64,000 nt of DNA from Anabaena sp. FACHB-1237 (GCF_014696225.1 NZ_JACJPV010000009.1:62001-126000); one strand, 5' to 3'; positions 46,610 to 56,469 are shown, counted from the stretch's first letter. Numbers and translations: made by a program. The notes: generated by a model from the sequence alone, not told the origin.

Positions 46610-47851
46610 ATGATCAGAAAAACCGTTGCTTTGCTGTCTTTGAGTTTGGGAATAACTTTAGTAAACCCATTATCCCTAGTGTTTGCTCAAGATGCTAATT
46701 CTCAACCCATCACAATACCTGTTACAGTGGAAACAGAACAACCACAACCATTACCTGCTTTACAACCTATTACAGTACCAGCAACTTGTAATCCTGGAAA
46801 TTGTCTAGGTTGGGATGAACAACTTTGGAATAATGGGAGACGAAAAGGTGATAAAGATGCTTTATTAGCTTCTATAGATCATAGTTTGCGTTATTTAGAA
46901 ACAAATAACGCGGCAATGATATACGCGAATTATCCCATTAAAGAGATTACTTTAAATCGGGTACACCGTAGTTTGGTCCGGTTTCGTCAATTATTGGTTA
47001 ATTCTAACTCACCAGCTGAATTACAAGCGGCAGTAAGTCGGGAATTTGTCTATTATCAATCTGTTGGTAATGATGGTAAAGGTACTGTAAAGTTTACCGC
47101 TTATTATGAACCAGAATATGTGGCCAGTCGTGTCAGAACTTCAGTGTACAAATACCCATTGTATCGTATACCTCCGGACTTTGACAAATGGGCTAAACCA
47201 CATCCTAAACGGGTAGAATTAGAAGGTAGAGATGGGTTATTAGGTAATCAAAGTAGGTTACAAGGTTTAGAAATTCTCTGGTTTAGAAATCGCCTAGATG
47301 CGTATATGATTCACATTCAAGGATCAGCGCAAATTAAATTAACTAATGGACAGAGAACTTCTGTAGGTTATGATGCTGGTACAGATTATCCTTGGACTAG
47401 TATAGGTAGGGAGTTAGCTAAAGATGGTAAGTTACCATTAGAAGGTTTAACTATGCCTAAACTAATTAGTTACTTCCGTAAACATCCCCAGGAATTGAGT
47501 AATTATTTACCTCGGTGGGAAAGATTTGTTTTCTTTAAGGAAACTGGTGGTACAAAGGCTACAGGTAGTATAAATGTTCCTGTGACTCCAGAACGTTCTA
47601 TTGCTACAGATAAGTCTTTAATGCCTCCAGGAGCGTTAGCATTAATTAGTAATGCTTTTCCCTATCCCAATGGTAGAGGAGGGCTAGAAAGACGCAGCGT
47701 ACAACGTTTCGTGTTAGATCAAGATACAGGTAGTGCTATTAAAGGACCTGGTAGAGTAGATTATTTTATGGGTACGGGTAAATTAGCGGGCGATCGCGCA
47801 GGTATTACGGGTGGTAATGGTTCACTGTTCTATTTATTGTTGAAGGAATAG
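46610..47851 (+). CDS. MltA, membrane-bound lytic murein transglycosylase A
   Basis: A 413-residue protein with an N-terminal signal peptide (KTVALLSLSLGITLVNPLSL), a Pro-rich linker, the MltA beta-barrel (FTAYYEPEYVASRV, then LDAYMIHIQGSAQI) and a C-terminal 3D domain with the catalytic Asp region (GRVDYFMGTGKLAGDRAG). It cuts glycan strands of peptidoglycan to make 1,6-anhydromuropeptides. No lipobox Cys is seen, so it may be anchored by the signal helix or released. It is coupled to the 82-residue gene upstream. Confidence 0.92.
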   Translation: MIRKTVALLSLSLGITLVNPLSLVFAQDANSQPITIPVTVETEQPQPLPALQPITVPATCNPGNCLGWDEQLWNNGRRKGDKDALLASIDHSLRYLETNNAAMIYANYPIKEITLNRVHRSLVRFRQLLVNSNSPAELQAAVSREFVYYQSVGNDGKGTVKFTAYYEPEYVASRVRTSVYKYPLYRIPPDFDKWAKPHPKRVELEGRDGLLGNQSRLQGLEILWFRNRLDAYMIHIQGSAQIKLTNGQRTSVGYDAGTDYPWTSIGRELAKDGKLPLEGLTMPKLISYFRKHPQELSNYLPRWERFVFFKETGGTKATGSINVPVTPERSIATDKSLMPPGALALISNAFPYPNGRGGLERRSVQRFVLDQDTGSAIKGPGRVDYFMGTGKLAGDRAGITGGNGSLFYLLLKE

Positions 47852-48152
47852 GATTCAGGAGTTAGCAGTCAGTTATCCATTTTGATTGGGATTTAGGCGG
47901 ATAAAACAGTTTAGGGCTTACGCAAGTGTCACACTAAAAAATCTGTTGAGTGGGTGCGTCAGGTATCAATAATTTGGTTATTTACATGATTTATACTTTC
48001 TGACGTGGTTGGTGAGCTTGTCAAACCACACCCTACCAATGTGCCAGTTGCGTAAGTCCTGAGTTTAAATAAAAAAATGGTAACAGGTAAAAGCAATATT
48101 ACCTATTACCATTTATTAAGTTAATTGCTAAAAGCTGATAAATGATAGCTAA
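47852..48152. other. Spacer with a MITE
   Basis: Mostly occupied by the family B MITE at 47914-48059. The rest is A+T-rich. Confidence 0.6.
47914..48059 (-). mobile_element. MITE-like element, family B, copy 1
   Basis: About 146 bp with inverted ends GGGCTTACGCAAGTG and GGACTTACGCAACTG (the latter on the minus strand). Its interior matches the copy at 52869-53015 read in the opposite direction. Not coding. Confidence 0.85.
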
Positions 48153-48671
48153 TTAACCTATTAAACCTTGAATTAAACCAGAATTAAGGGTTAAAAAGTA
48201 AGCGGTAACAGCACCACCAATACCACCAATCAAGAAAGCACTAGCGAAGTTTGTCCAGCTTTCCTTAGAATTAAAAGCATCCACAGGAGGATTAGGTACA
48301 GTTACACTAGCCAGAGCTTTATTAGGATTGCTATTAGCATAAAGAGATAGGCAAGCTGTTAAAATCACAACTAAACCAATAGTTCCTAATAAACCTGCTA
48401 AACTTGCATTTTCAGCATTGCGTAATGGTCCTAATTTGTGGAAAGGTCCAAACAACAAATAACCATGAGCCATGCCTACTTCTAAACCGCGTCTGAAAGG
48501 GGTTAAACCAACACGGTAAGCTGGTAAGTTGTTAATAAACCACTGTACCAAAGGAGCAGAATTAATAGGAGTTACTAGGTCGCCTTTTTGTGGGTCAAGT
48601 CCTGCTGCCATAACTATTTCTCGATTCCTTGGATAGATTTTTGGATGGGTTACGTTTCTGCTTGACAGCAT
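48153..48671 (-). CDS. PsaL, photosystem I subunit XI
   Basis: PsaL of about 172 residues. RNREIVMAAGLDPQKGDLVT, then TPFRRGLEVGMAHGYLL, and membrane helices LAGLLGTIGLVVILTACLSL and FASAFLIGGIGGAVTAYFLT. It is needed for photosystem I trimer or tetramer formation. Start taken at the ATG giving MLSSRNVTHPK. A TTG three codons earlier and an internal ATG (MAAGLDP) are less likely, since family members extend through RNRE. Part of a psaF-psaJ-psaL cluster, with about 170 bases to psaJ. Confidence 0.95.
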   Translation of the reverse strand: MLSSRNVTHPKIYPRNREIVMAAGLDPQKGDLVTPINSAPLVQWFINNLPAYRVGLTPFRRGLEVGMAHGYLLFGPFHKLGPLRNAENASLAGLLGTIGLVVILTACLSLYANSNPNKALASVTVPNPPVDAFNSKESWTNFASAFLIGGIGGAVTAYFLTLNSGLIQGLIG

Positions 48672-48844
48672 GAAACTCAACAGATATACATTTAATTGAA
48701 TAACTAGTGAGTTTCATACTGAGTAAAGATGAGCAAGCACTCAGATACCAGTAATTAGCAGTTAGCCTTTTCAGGTTATACCTGTTATTTGGGTATATAT
48801 TGGTTTCTGATTCCTAACTGCTTAATAATTACCTAATTTGCCAA

Positions 48845-48991
48845 TTATGGTAAGGGGTGGAAAAGTAAGTCAGGGAAAAAGCGGTTAAATTCAATCAAAA
48901 TTCCAGCAGTGATGCTTAACCAGATAGTAGCCGCTACGGGTGCAGTGGTAAGAAATTTTACCAAATACTTTTGGTCTTCTTTGTCAGCCAT
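48845..48991 (-). CDS. PsaJ, photosystem I subunit IX (48 aa)
   Basis: The short frame reads [20 protein letters not shown], then [20 protein letters not shown] and DLLFHPLP, a typical PsaJ with one membrane helix. It sits beside PsaF in photosystem I and stabilises it. The start ATG lies 40 bases after the psaF stop with GGAG close upstream, so psaF and psaJ are one transcript. Confidence 0.95.
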   Translation of the reverse strand: MADKEDQKYLVKFLTTAPVAATIWLSITAGILIEFNRFFPDLLFHPLP

Positions 48992-49031
48992 GATTTTATT
49001 CTCCAAAATTAGGTGAATGAAAGTGGATCAA

Positions 49032-49526
49032 TTAGCGTGGAGACACAGTAATTTCAGAATCTTTAGCGGTTAATTCGCCAGAGAGAAATTCCTTGAGTGC
49101 TGCGGCTGGCCAAGCAAAGCCAGATGTGATAATAGGCAAAGCAATACCTAAATCAATCTGAATTTCTTTTTGTTCTGCATCAGCTTCTTTCTTGATTGCT
49201 TGTAAGTAAGCACGGCCTACCCAACCTATCCAACCAGCGATGTAGAGAAAGAGAATGCTAGGAATTAAGAAATCACCAGCACGATCTAAGCGGCCATCTA
49301 CGATGAGGTGAGGATAGCCTTCTGGACCACAGAGTGCTTGAGAATAGCGTTCAAAACGTTTTTTGCCTGATTCGGGATCGGCAGTGGTATTACGGGCTGA
49401 TTGAGCAAGCTCTTGAAAGGCTGGGGAGTCTTTACAAGGTACAAGATTTGCACCTAGAGCTTTAGCATCAGGAGCAAAGCTGAAAAAAAGACCAATCGCC
49501 AGGATCAAAGCAAACAATCGTTTCAT
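49032..49526 (-). CDS. PsaF, photosystem I subunit III
   Basis: A 164-residue protein. Signal sequence ([20 protein letters not shown]) with cleavage near ALG-AN, lumenal domain with paired Cys (VPCKDS and [16 protein letters not shown]), and membrane segments ([20 protein letters not shown] and [16 protein letters not shown]). PsaF docks plastocyanin/cytochrome c6 on the lumenal side. First gene of psaF-psaJ-psaL. Confidence 0.97.
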   Translation of the reverse strand: MKRLFALILAIGLFFSFAPDAKALGANLVPCKDSPAFQELAQSARNTTADPESGKKRFERYSQALCGPEGYPHLIVDGRLDRAGDFLIPSILFLYIAGWIGWVGRAYLQAIKKEADAEQKEIQIDLGIALPIITSGFAWPAAALKEFLSGELTAKDSEITVSPR

Positions 49527-50060
49527 GAAGTTTATTTCCTTCCGTTACAAAACAACAAGTTCTGTGTACAAAACGAAGCGGCTTGTACAGATATTTCAAG
49601 CCCGGACTATCCTTGGATATCCCCGGACATAGCGTTATAGAACCTTATAGAACCTAGTTCTATCCCGGCAATATCTTGCGTTGTAGTTCATTAATCAACT
49701 GCCATTCTAATTTTAATATCTTTCTTGTTTTTACCTTTTTTGTTGCGGTTTGGGCAATACCAAAAGGATAAAGAAAGATCAATTTATTTTTGGCGGCCTT
49801 CATTAATGTTTCAGGTGAACTAAATCGCACCAAAATGCCATAGATATCTTGCGATCTCTAGTGCTTTTAGTATTTAGTGCATCACTGTTTATTGAGATAA
49901 CTAGGGAATTATCATACTCCCTTGCTGGGAACTGAGTAAAGTTTCAGTCCACAAAAGTTAAAGATTCGCAATGAAAATATAGAATAACAGGGTGAAATTA
50001 GGCGTTTAATTGTTAGAAAAAGTTACAATACACCATAAATTTAAAATCTGGTCATTTGCC
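49527..50060. other. Divergent promoter region psaF/tsaD
   Basis: 534 bases that must carry the psaF promoter. A GTTACAAAA stretch near 49544 could be half of an RpaB HLR1 site, but a full two-unit site was not found. CCGGACTATCCTTGGATATC near 49603 forms a weak palindrome. Confidence 0.4.
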
Positions 50061-51110
50061 ATGCCTACTATTTTAGCCATTGAAACTAGTTGTGATGAAA
50101 CTGCTGTGGCGATTGGAAACAACCGTCAAGTGTGTAGTAATATTATATCTTCTCAAATTCCTATTCATCAGCAGTATGGTGGAGTAGTGCCGGAAGTAGC
50201 ATCACGTCAACATTTAGAAACTCTCAACTATGAAATAACACAAGCTATGGAGTCTAGTGGCTTGGGTTGGAATGATATTGATGCGATCGCAGCCACTTGT
50301 GCGCCTGGTTTGGTAGGTGCTTTATTAGTGGGATTAATGGCGGCTAAAACTTTGGCTATGGTACATCATAAGCCATTTTTGGGGGTGCATCACCTGGAAG
50401 GTCATATTTATGCAAATTATTTAGCTGAACCCAGTTTAAATCCACCTTTTTTGAGTTTACTTGTTTCCGGTGGTCATACAAGTTTAATTTATGTTAAAGA
50501 TTGTGGTGTCTATGAAACTTTAGGAGAAACTCGTGATGATGCAGCAGGAGAGGCTTTTGATAAAGTAGCACGATTATTAAAATTAGGTTATCCTGGTGGA
50601 CCGATCATTGATAAATTAGCACGTAATGGCAACCCCCAGGCTTTCGTCTTCCCAGAAGGTAAAATTTCCTTACCCCAGGGCGGTTATCATCCTTATGATT
50701 GTAGTTTTAGTGGAGTGAAAACTGCGGTAATGCGCCTGGTACAACAATTAGAAAGAGATGGCCAAGAAATATCATTACCGGATATAGCTGCTAGTTTTCA
50801 ATATACAGTAGTACGAGCTTTAACTAAAAGAGCGATCGCCTGCGCCCGTAATTATGGATTAGATACAATTGCCATAGGTGGAGGTGTAGCAGCGAACAGT
50901 GGACTGCGAGAACAATTACAAACAGCCGCAGCAGAACACAATATCAGAGTTTTATTTCCACCGCTGAAGTATTGTACCGATAATGCCGCCATGATAGCCT
51001 GTGCAGCAGCAGAACACTTTTCACGGGGACATATATCACCTATCACATTAGGCGTTCATTCCCGGCTATCCTTGAGTCAAGTTATGAAATTATATGAATT
51101 AGTGGAATAA
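50061..51110 (+). CDS. TsaD, tRNA t6A threonylcarbamoyltransferase
   Basis: A 349-residue protein. Start at [22 protein letters not shown]-led extension of 17 codons is rejected. Metal-binding [12 protein letters not shown] (about 111), SGGHTSLIY, and [14 protein letters not shown] near the C-terminus define the TsaD/Kae1 family. With TsaB, TsaC and TsaE it makes N6-threonylcarbamoyladenosine at position 37 of ANN-decoding tRNAs. Monocistronic. Heptamer repeats begin shortly after its stop. Confidence 0.96.
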   Translation: MPTILAIETSCDETAVAIGNNRQVCSNIISSQIPIHQQYGGVVPEVASRQHLETLNYEITQAMESSGLGWNDIDAIAATCAPGLVGALLVGLMAAKTLAMVHHKPFLGVHHLEGHIYANYLAEPSLNPPFLSLLVSGGHTSLIYVKDCGVYETLGETRDDAAGEAFDKVARLLKLGYPGGPIIDKLARNGNPQAFVFPEGKISLPQGGYHPYDCSFSGVKTAVMRLVQQLERDGQEISLPDIAASFQYTVVRALTKRAIACARNYGLDTIAIGGGVAANSGLREQLQTAAAEHNIRVLFPPLKYCTDNAAMIACAAAEHFSRGHISPITLGVHSRLSLSQVMKLYELVE

Positions 51111-51124
51111 AGTACATTTTACCC

Positions 51125-51155
51125 ATCACCAATCACCAATCACCAATCACCAATT
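51125..51155. repeat. Tandem heptamer AATCACC
   Basis: ATCACCAATCACCAATCACC and further units: about four tandem copies of the 7-base unit, a short tandem repeat of the type described in heterocystous cyanobacteria. Confidence 0.8.
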
Positions 51156-51437
51156 AAGCTGTTGTGGTTTTAATTTGGATAATAGATGCAACCTACCTTC
51201 CGCACCCTCCCATGTCACATTGAATACATTTGAGGATAATTTTCATACAACATAGTCTAAATCTTACGTGGGGATAGCGAAGCACTGCTGCAAGCAGTTC
51301 GCCAATTCTCAATCTCTAAATGACTGATTTTCGTTGTGTGATAGTTGAGGGTGCCGAATGTGGGATGCAAGGAAAATGCTTGCACTACAGTAATTTTAGG
51401 TTTTTTAGTTATACAGTGAGTGCTGCACATCTGCTTA
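51155..51437 (+). mobile_element. MITE family A, copy interrupted by an insertion
   Basis: The left part (51155-51191, TAAGCTGTTGTGG to GATGCAA) and right part (51364-51437, GATGCAA to GCACATCTGCTTA) together rebuild one family A element. They are separated by 172 bases with inverted ends. Confidence 0.8.
51192..51363. mobile_element. 172-bp nested element with inverted repeats
   Basis: The left end CCTACCTTCCGCACCCTC and the reverse complement of the right end, CCACATTCGGCACCCTC, are imperfect inverted repeats. GATGCAA occurs on both sides (51185-51191 and 51364-51370), a 7-base target duplication. It has no coding capacity and inserted into an older MITE. Confidence 0.75.
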
Positions 51438-52646
51438 TCAATTCGTTAAATCAATTTTCAACCGTACATATAGATTACTTAACTCAGGCTTTGAACCGTC
51501 TTTATTTACAGCAGATGTAAAACTACTTTGCTGAAATATTTGATTTAATGCATTTTCATATATTTTCTTATCAGTGTACAATGTATCAGGTTCAATAGAT
51601 ACAATTACAGATTGTCTAAATTTACCATCCTTGTCAATGATTAAACTCGCAAATATACTTGCTGGTTGTAAAATAACATCATTAGCAAGCAAACTAATAT
51701 CTATATCTTGAGTTTCACTACCTTTATATTCTGGGAATATATCTGGCAAAGCATCTACAAGCAATTTTCTTTGTCGTATTAATTCATTAACTTCATCTTT
51801 AATTAAAGGTGTAATAGTAGCAATAGCTCCTCCCCTATCTTCTCTTTGATCTGTTTTAGAAGGTTCTGGCTTAATATCTTGGGGTAAAGGTTTCTCTTCT
51901 CCTAATTTAACATCTTGACGACGTTCCCAGGGTTTTTCCTGTGGTGGAATTGTAATTTTTGGTTGTGGAGTATTTGTAAATGCAGGATATGGTTGTTGTT
52001 TAACTGGTAAATTATTTTGAGATTGATTATTTTCAGATTTAGTAGTTTTATCAGGTGGAAAGTTAGGGTTTTGATGTACTGGAGATTGTGAATTTTGATG
52101 TTGCTTATTTTCCGGTTTAGTAGTAGTTTGAGGGTTAGGATTTTGATGTACTAGAGATTGTGAATTGCGAGATTGATTATTTTCAGATTTGGTGGTTGGA
52201 GATTTACTAAGTTGATTTTTATCAAGTTGAGAATTTGTAGTTTGGTTTTTTTGAGAAGATGGAATAGGAGATGAGGATGTTATGCTTGAATCATTATTTT
52301 CCAAATTTTGTAAGTCTTGATCAGAAATAATTTTAGCAGAACTAGATGGTTTTTTAGCCAGTTTTTCAGTATAGTTGGGAGATTTACCACTATTCTTATC
52401 ATTAGCAATGGATAAATTGCCATATTTTTGAGATATTGGAGAATTAGAAATATCAATAAAATCAACAGAGATAATATTTTTTTTTGAGCCAGATAAAGAA
52501 GATGAAAAAATAGTATATGATTGAATTAACCAAAATACCAATAAATGTAAAGATAAGGAAGTGATAGTAACAAAAATCCACAAAAAAGGTGAATCATGAT
52601 GTTTCCTGAAATCTAAAGATGAAATTAATTTATGATCTCTAATCAT
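51438..52646 (-). CDS. TonB-like periplasm-spanning protein
   Basis: A 402-residue protein. A short cytosolic N-terminus, one membrane helix (WIFVTITSLSLHLLVFWLI, about 24-42), then a long Pro/Ser/Asn/Gln-rich linker with repeats (KSENNQSRNSQSLVHQNPNP and near copies), and a folded C-terminal domain (about 285-400; LQPASIFASLIIDKDGKFRQ). This is the build of TonB/energy-transducer proteins, although the C-terminal YP motif is not evident. It may link the inner membrane to outer-membrane receptors. No exbBD lies nearby. The stop codon abuts a MITE end. Confidence 0.65.
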   Translation of the reverse strand: MIRDHKLISSLDFRKHHDSPFLWIFVTITSLSLHLLVFWLIQSYTIFSSSLSGSKKNIISVDFIDISNSPISQKYGNLSIANDKNSGKSPNYTEKLAKKPSSSAKIISDQDLQNLENNDSSITSSSPIPSSQKNQTTNSQLDKNQLSKSPTTKSENNQSRNSQSLVHQNPNPQTTTKPENKQHQNSQSPVHQNPNFPPDKTTKSENNQSQNNLPVKQQPYPAFTNTPQPKITIPPQEKPWERRQDVKLGEEKPLPQDIKPEPSKTDQREDRGGAIATITPLIKDEVNELIRQRKLLVDALPDIFPEYKGSETQDIDISLLANDVILQPASIFASLIIDKDGKFRQSVIVSIEPDTLYTDKKIYENALNQIFQQSSFTSAVNKDGSKPELSNLYVRLKIDLTN

Positions 52647-53128
52647 AATATATAGGGAATAGGTATAGGGTGAAAATTAAAATTTTTTCTCCATCTTCTT
52701 TTAACTCCTGAAACTCCGCACTCGTACTTCAGACTTTTCTGATGCCTATTTTACAGGTTACAGGTTTTGGAATTACCGCAGAAGTTATTACAACTGGGTA
52801 ATAACTTGAGTATAATCTAATTTTACATCGCTATCATAGCGTTATCCAGAATACATGACAATAACTCAGGACTTACGCAACTGGCACATTGGTAGGGTGT
52901 GGTTCAATAAGCTCACCAACCACGTCAGACAGTATATATCATGTAAATAACCAAATTGTTGATATCTGACACACCCACTCAACAGATTTTTTAGTGTGAC
53001 ACTTGCGTAAGTCCCATAACTGACAGTGTAAGTATACTATCAAAAAAGTACTTTCTTTAAAGTTGATTAGTAATTACAAAGAATAACGTAAATTACTAAT
53101 TGAGCATTTACAGAACAACAGTAGGTAT
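52647..53128. other. Divergent spacer with a MITE
   Basis: This carries a family B element (52869-53015) and otherwise A+T-rich sequence that must hold promoters for both divergent genes. Confidence 0.55.
52869..53015 (+). mobile_element. MITE-like element, family B, copy 2
   Basis: About 147 bp from GGACTTACGCAACTGGCACA to TGTGACACTTGCGTAAGTCC. The ends are inverted repeats. The interior matches the copy at 47914 in inverse orientation, with a few differences. Confidence 0.85.
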
Positions 53129-53818
53129 ATGAGAATTATGAAGCAATTATTAGCTTTTTGCACTTGGTTGTTTAGGTTTAACTCAGTTCAACCTAGTCAT
53201 TACCGTACATCTCACCATCAAAACCGTCATAATTTCTATTCTGGACAAATGGAAATTCGTAGAGCTACCCTTGATGATTTAATGAGTGTAGCTCAAATTA
53301 TCGCAGAAAGTTTTCATTCGCAAACCGGTTTTTGGGGATGGGCTTTTCCCTTGTTTCGTCTAGGTATTTACGAGGATCTACGCCATCGTCTAGTTTTGTC
53401 ATTATCCCATCATGTTTGTCTAGTAGTTGTGGATGTGTCTGATGGGAAAATTATTGGTACGGCCGAATTGGCGGTAAAATTTATTGATGTTGGGAGATGG
53501 GGGCAAAAATCTTGTCCGTATCTGTCTAATTTAGCAGTTAAACCAGAATATCGGCGGATTGGTGTAGCATCTAATTTATTGACTAAGTGTGAAGAAATTA
53601 CCCAGTGCTGGGGATACGAGGATTTATATCTTCATGTACTGGAAAAAAATGCTTCTGCTTGTCAGCTTTATTTGAAGTTACAATATGATGTTAGTCATAT
53701 TGACTCCTATTGGAAGGGAATTATACTTAATAGCTCACGTCAAATGTTGCTACATAAAAAAATAAGTAGAATAACCCAAGTTACTAGTTATAATTATAAA
53801 CCTTTTTTATCCCCCTAA
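53129..53818 (+). CDS. GNAT-family acetyltransferase
   Basis: A 229-residue protein. An N-terminal extension of about 45 residues precedes a GNAT domain (MEIRRATLDDLMSVAQIIAE onward). The acetyl-CoA loop is PEYRRIGVASNLL (Q/RxxGxG/A form) and the last strand NASACQLYLKLQY. It transfers an acetyl group to an amine of unknown identity. Two ATGs three codons apart could start it. Divergent from the TonB-like gene across a MITE. Confidence 0.82.
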   Translation: MRIMKQLLAFCTWLFRFNSVQPSHYRTSHHQNRHNFYSGQMEIRRATLDDLMSVAQIIAESFHSQTGFWGWAFPLFRLGIYEDLRHRLVLSLSHHVCLVVVDVSDGKIIGTAELAVKFIDVGRWGQKSCPYLSNLAVKPEYRRIGVASNLLTKCEEITQCWGYEDLYLHVLEKNASACQLYLKLQYDVSHIDSYWKGIILNSSRQMLLHKKISRITQVTSYNYKPFLSP

Positions 53819-54148
53819 ATCCCCTTTTTTTACGGGGAATTTGATTGGTTTCACCCCTTTTGAACTCACAGCAAGGGGGGATCTTGTACCCCAAAGCGGA
53901 AGTCATGCATTCAAAACTAAGACATTATAGGCTTTTTAACGATTTAGAATGGTTGGTTTATTTCCGCCAATCTGTACTAGTCGAGTAATAAACCTAGTTA
54001 TTTGTAACTAGCAACTTAGGTTAATAGATGATTAGCTATGAAATTCTTAACATATCGCAACTTAATTATTATGTTAGTATGGTATTGTTTTTTGTAAAAT
54101 GCACTTATGACCTGGTGATTTTCTAAGATTGGGCATTTACATATATTC
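53819..54148. other. Intergenic, one small hairpin
   Basis: CCCC-TTTTTTTTA-CGGGG just after the GNAT stop may terminate it. The rest shows nothing specific. Confidence 0.4.
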
Positions 54149-56113
54149 ATGACTATTTTAACTTCTGTACTCAGTGATTTACTCAAGTCACTACCTAACT
54201 TAAGACCCCAGCTATATTTTAAGGCTTCTTTAACTGCACTTTCTCATGCTATGGAAGATCAGGTTTTGGCGGCTACTTTTAACCAACCGCTAATTATTGC
54301 TAGTTTTCAACATGAGCGATTTTATCGTCAAGAAGCACACCGTTATCAACGGTTAGCAGAGAAAAGTAATCAAATATATGTATTATCTGTACTAGAAACA
54401 GAGTTTCGTAATGATTCACAATATTATGAAAAGGTGGCCTTTGACATTGATGATCCTTTAAGTCAAGAATGGCATTTAGTGGTCATTGCAGAGAATTATT
54501 CTACTTGTTTGGTATGTCACGAAAGTAAAGGGTCTCTGAGAAAAAACCAAGAACTACCTGACTCTATTCCTAGTGTAGATATAGATACAGCGCGGAGATT
54601 TGAAGGTATTTGGACTTATGATCGTATTGTCACTCTGAAAGCTGCTGAATTATTATTAAAGAGAATTTTACTCTATCGTCCTGAACTACAGGAGAAAGTT
54701 AGAGCGATTATGGATAGGTTTAATATTGATCAGGAAAATCAGGATTCTATGATCAGTACACAGTATGGTTACGATATTGATACTAATCCTTTTGTACAAA
54801 GATTGGTGACATATTTACAAGCAAGTCAATATAAACTACATAAGGCCTATCGTTCTATTGCAGCCCAAGCAAGAAAAGAAAGTTTAGTAAATTCTATTAG
54901 TACCGCAATTAGGCGATCGCTTGATCCTCATGAAATCCTCCAAGTAGCTGCCCAGCAGTTAGGTACACATTTAGAAGCCTGTCGTTGTCTAATTTATCGC
55001 GCCCAGGTGACGGATATAAAGGCTACTATTGAACATGAATTTTTAGATCGAGGTGTGGTGTCGGTTTTAGGGCAAACTTGGGATTTAGAGTATAATCCCC
55101 TATTTCAAGAAATCACACAACATTTAGAAGGGGTCTGTGTTGCTGATACGATTACAGATAGTCGAGTAAAAAGATCCGCCTCGTTATCTGCTATAGTTAA
55201 AAAATTTGGTGTTCGTTCTTGGTTAATCGAACCAGTGTTATTTCAAGGACGACTTTTAGGTATTGTGGAACTACACTATTGCTATTTTCCGTCCCATGTA
55301 TGGCAAAAGGGAGAATTAGATTTAGTTAAAGCGATCGCTACCCAAATCGGTGCAGCACTAATTCAAGCAGAATCTTTTTCCCACTTAGAAGAGTTAAATC
55401 AACAATTAGAGGCGTTAGATCGAACTCGTAGTAATCTTATTGCCATTACGGGTCATGAATTGCGCACACCATTATCAACCATACAAGTTTGTTTAGAGAG
55501 TTTATATAGTGAACCGGATATGCCTTTGGAACTACAACAGGTGATGATAAACACTGCTTTAGCGGATTCAGAAAGAATGCGAAAGTTAGTACAAGATTTT
55601 CTAACCTTATCTAACCTAGAAAGTGGCCGGGTAGAGTGGCATCCTGAAGCATTAATTGTGCAAGAATGTGTAGATTTAGCACTAAGTCGTTTACGTACCC
55701 GCAAAGAAGAAATACCGCAGATTAAAACCTATGTAGTTGATAGTTTACCCTTAGTGAGAGCCGATGGTGATTGGTTAGTGGAGGTATTAGCTAAACTCAT
55801 AGAAAATGCTTGTAAATTTACACCCAGTATAGGTGAAATTACTATTGATGCCAGGAGTAATGAGGAAATGGTAGAAGTTATTGTGGGGGATACTGGTAGG
55901 GGTATAGAACCGCAAAGGTTAGAAATAGTGTTTGATCGGTTTTATCAAGAGGAGGGAGCTTTACGGCGTACTGCCGGAGGTACAGGATTGGGTTTAGCGA
56001 TTTGCAGGCAAATAGTTACTGGTTGGGGTGGAAAAATCTGGGCCGAATCTAGGGGTAAGGACCAGGGTAGTCAATTTCACTTTACAATTCCTATAGTGGC
56101 AAGCGATCGCTAA
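54149..56113 (+). CDS. DICT-GAF sensor histidine kinase
   Basis: A 654-residue protein. An N-terminal DICT domain (about 20-165; YFKASLTALSHAMED, later WHLVVIAENYSTCLVCHE), a GAF domain (about 250-410; LDPHEILQVAAQQLG, then WLIEPVLFQGRLLGIVELHY), HisKA with phospho-His in ITGHELRTPLSTI (about 435), and HATPase with LIENACKFTPS, GDTGRGI and GTGLGLAI. No membrane segment. DICT is associated with light- and phytochrome-type signalling in cyanobacteria. No response regulator is adjacent. Confidence 0.92.
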   Translation: MTILTSVLSDLLKSLPNLRPQLYFKASLTALSHAMEDQVLAATFNQPLIIASFQHERFYRQEAHRYQRLAEKSNQIYVLSVLETEFRNDSQYYEKVAFDIDDPLSQEWHLVVIAENYSTCLVCHESKGSLRKNQELPDSIPSVDIDTARRFEGIWTYDRIVTLKAAELLLKRILLYRPELQEKVRAIMDRFNIDQENQDSMISTQYGYDIDTNPFVQRLVTYLQASQYKLHKAYRSIAAQARKESLVNSISTAIRRSLDPHEILQVAAQQLGTHLEACRCLIYRAQVTDIKATIEHEFLDRGVVSVLGQTWDLEYNPLFQEITQHLEGVCVADTITDSRVKRSASLSAIVKKFGVRSWLIEPVLFQGRLLGIVELHYCYFPSHVWQKGELDLVKAIATQIGAALIQAESFSHLEELNQQLEALDRTRSNLIAITGHELRTPLSTIQVCLESLYSEPDMPLELQQVMINTALADSERMRKLVQDFLTLSNLESGRVEWHPEALIVQECVDLALSRLRTRKEEIPQIKTYVVDSLPLVRADGDWLVEVLAKLIENACKFTPSIGEITIDARSNEEMVEVIVGDTGRGIEPQRLEIVFDRFYQEEGALRRTAGGTGLGLAICRQIVTGWGGKIWAESRGKDQGSQFHFTIPIVASDR

Positions 56114-56469
56114 AAATACAGGACTTACGCAACTGGCACATTGGTAGGGGTAGGGTAGGTCAGATATCAACAATCTATTTATTTAGGGTTTGTACTAAAA
56201 AGTCCTTTGATTGAGGCTAAGGAGATCAGGGAGTTTTTTGTATTGGACCTTTGTTTTGGTACTATACTCCTCAAAACCCTTGCACCAATTTTCTGTGCTT
56301 ATCAGCCTCAAACTTTGATTTGTCTGGGTTTTATATTTTTTCATCAAGCCCTATTTACATGCAGTCTGATGCACCTTACGAAAGATTGTGTCAATCGTGA
56401 AGTATTTGCCTCTCATAAAGCGAGTTTTCGCTTTATTTGGGCTTAATTTTTTTGAAGTTCCGATAATGA
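56114..56469. other. Spacer with a MITE fragment and a hairpin
   Basis: A truncated family B MITE begins eight bases after the kinase stop. A hairpin AAAGCG-agtttt-CGCTTT (56417-56434) may be a terminator for either convergent gene. The middle part looks like old mobile-element debris but matches nothing I can name. Confidence 0.5.
56121..56185 (+). mobile_element. MITE family B, left part only
   Basis: GGACTTACGCAACTGGCACA then TTGGTAGGG matches the left end of the 52869 copy. The interior (ATATCAACAATCT) is diverged and the right end is missing. Confidence 0.7.

Larger units (their letters stand above)
51111..51437. other. Spacer filled by repeats
   Basis: Tandem heptamers followed by an interrupted family A MITE that itself contains another element (all listed). 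The right MITE end touches the stop codon of the next gene. Confidence 0.65.

Noticed and set aside
49540..49575. HLR1 (RpaB) site upstream of psaF
   Set aside because: Only one GTTACAAA half-site is clear. The second unit at the correct spacing is missing, so the claim is not supported.
51320..51520. 66-codon frame on the plus strand
   Set aside because: It runs through a nested element, a MITE and into the antisense of the TonB-like gene, so it cannot be a real gene.
56207..56446. 79-codon frame after the DICT kinase
   Set aside because: It lies in repeat debris and a hairpin, with no family features. The first residues derive from spacer sequence.
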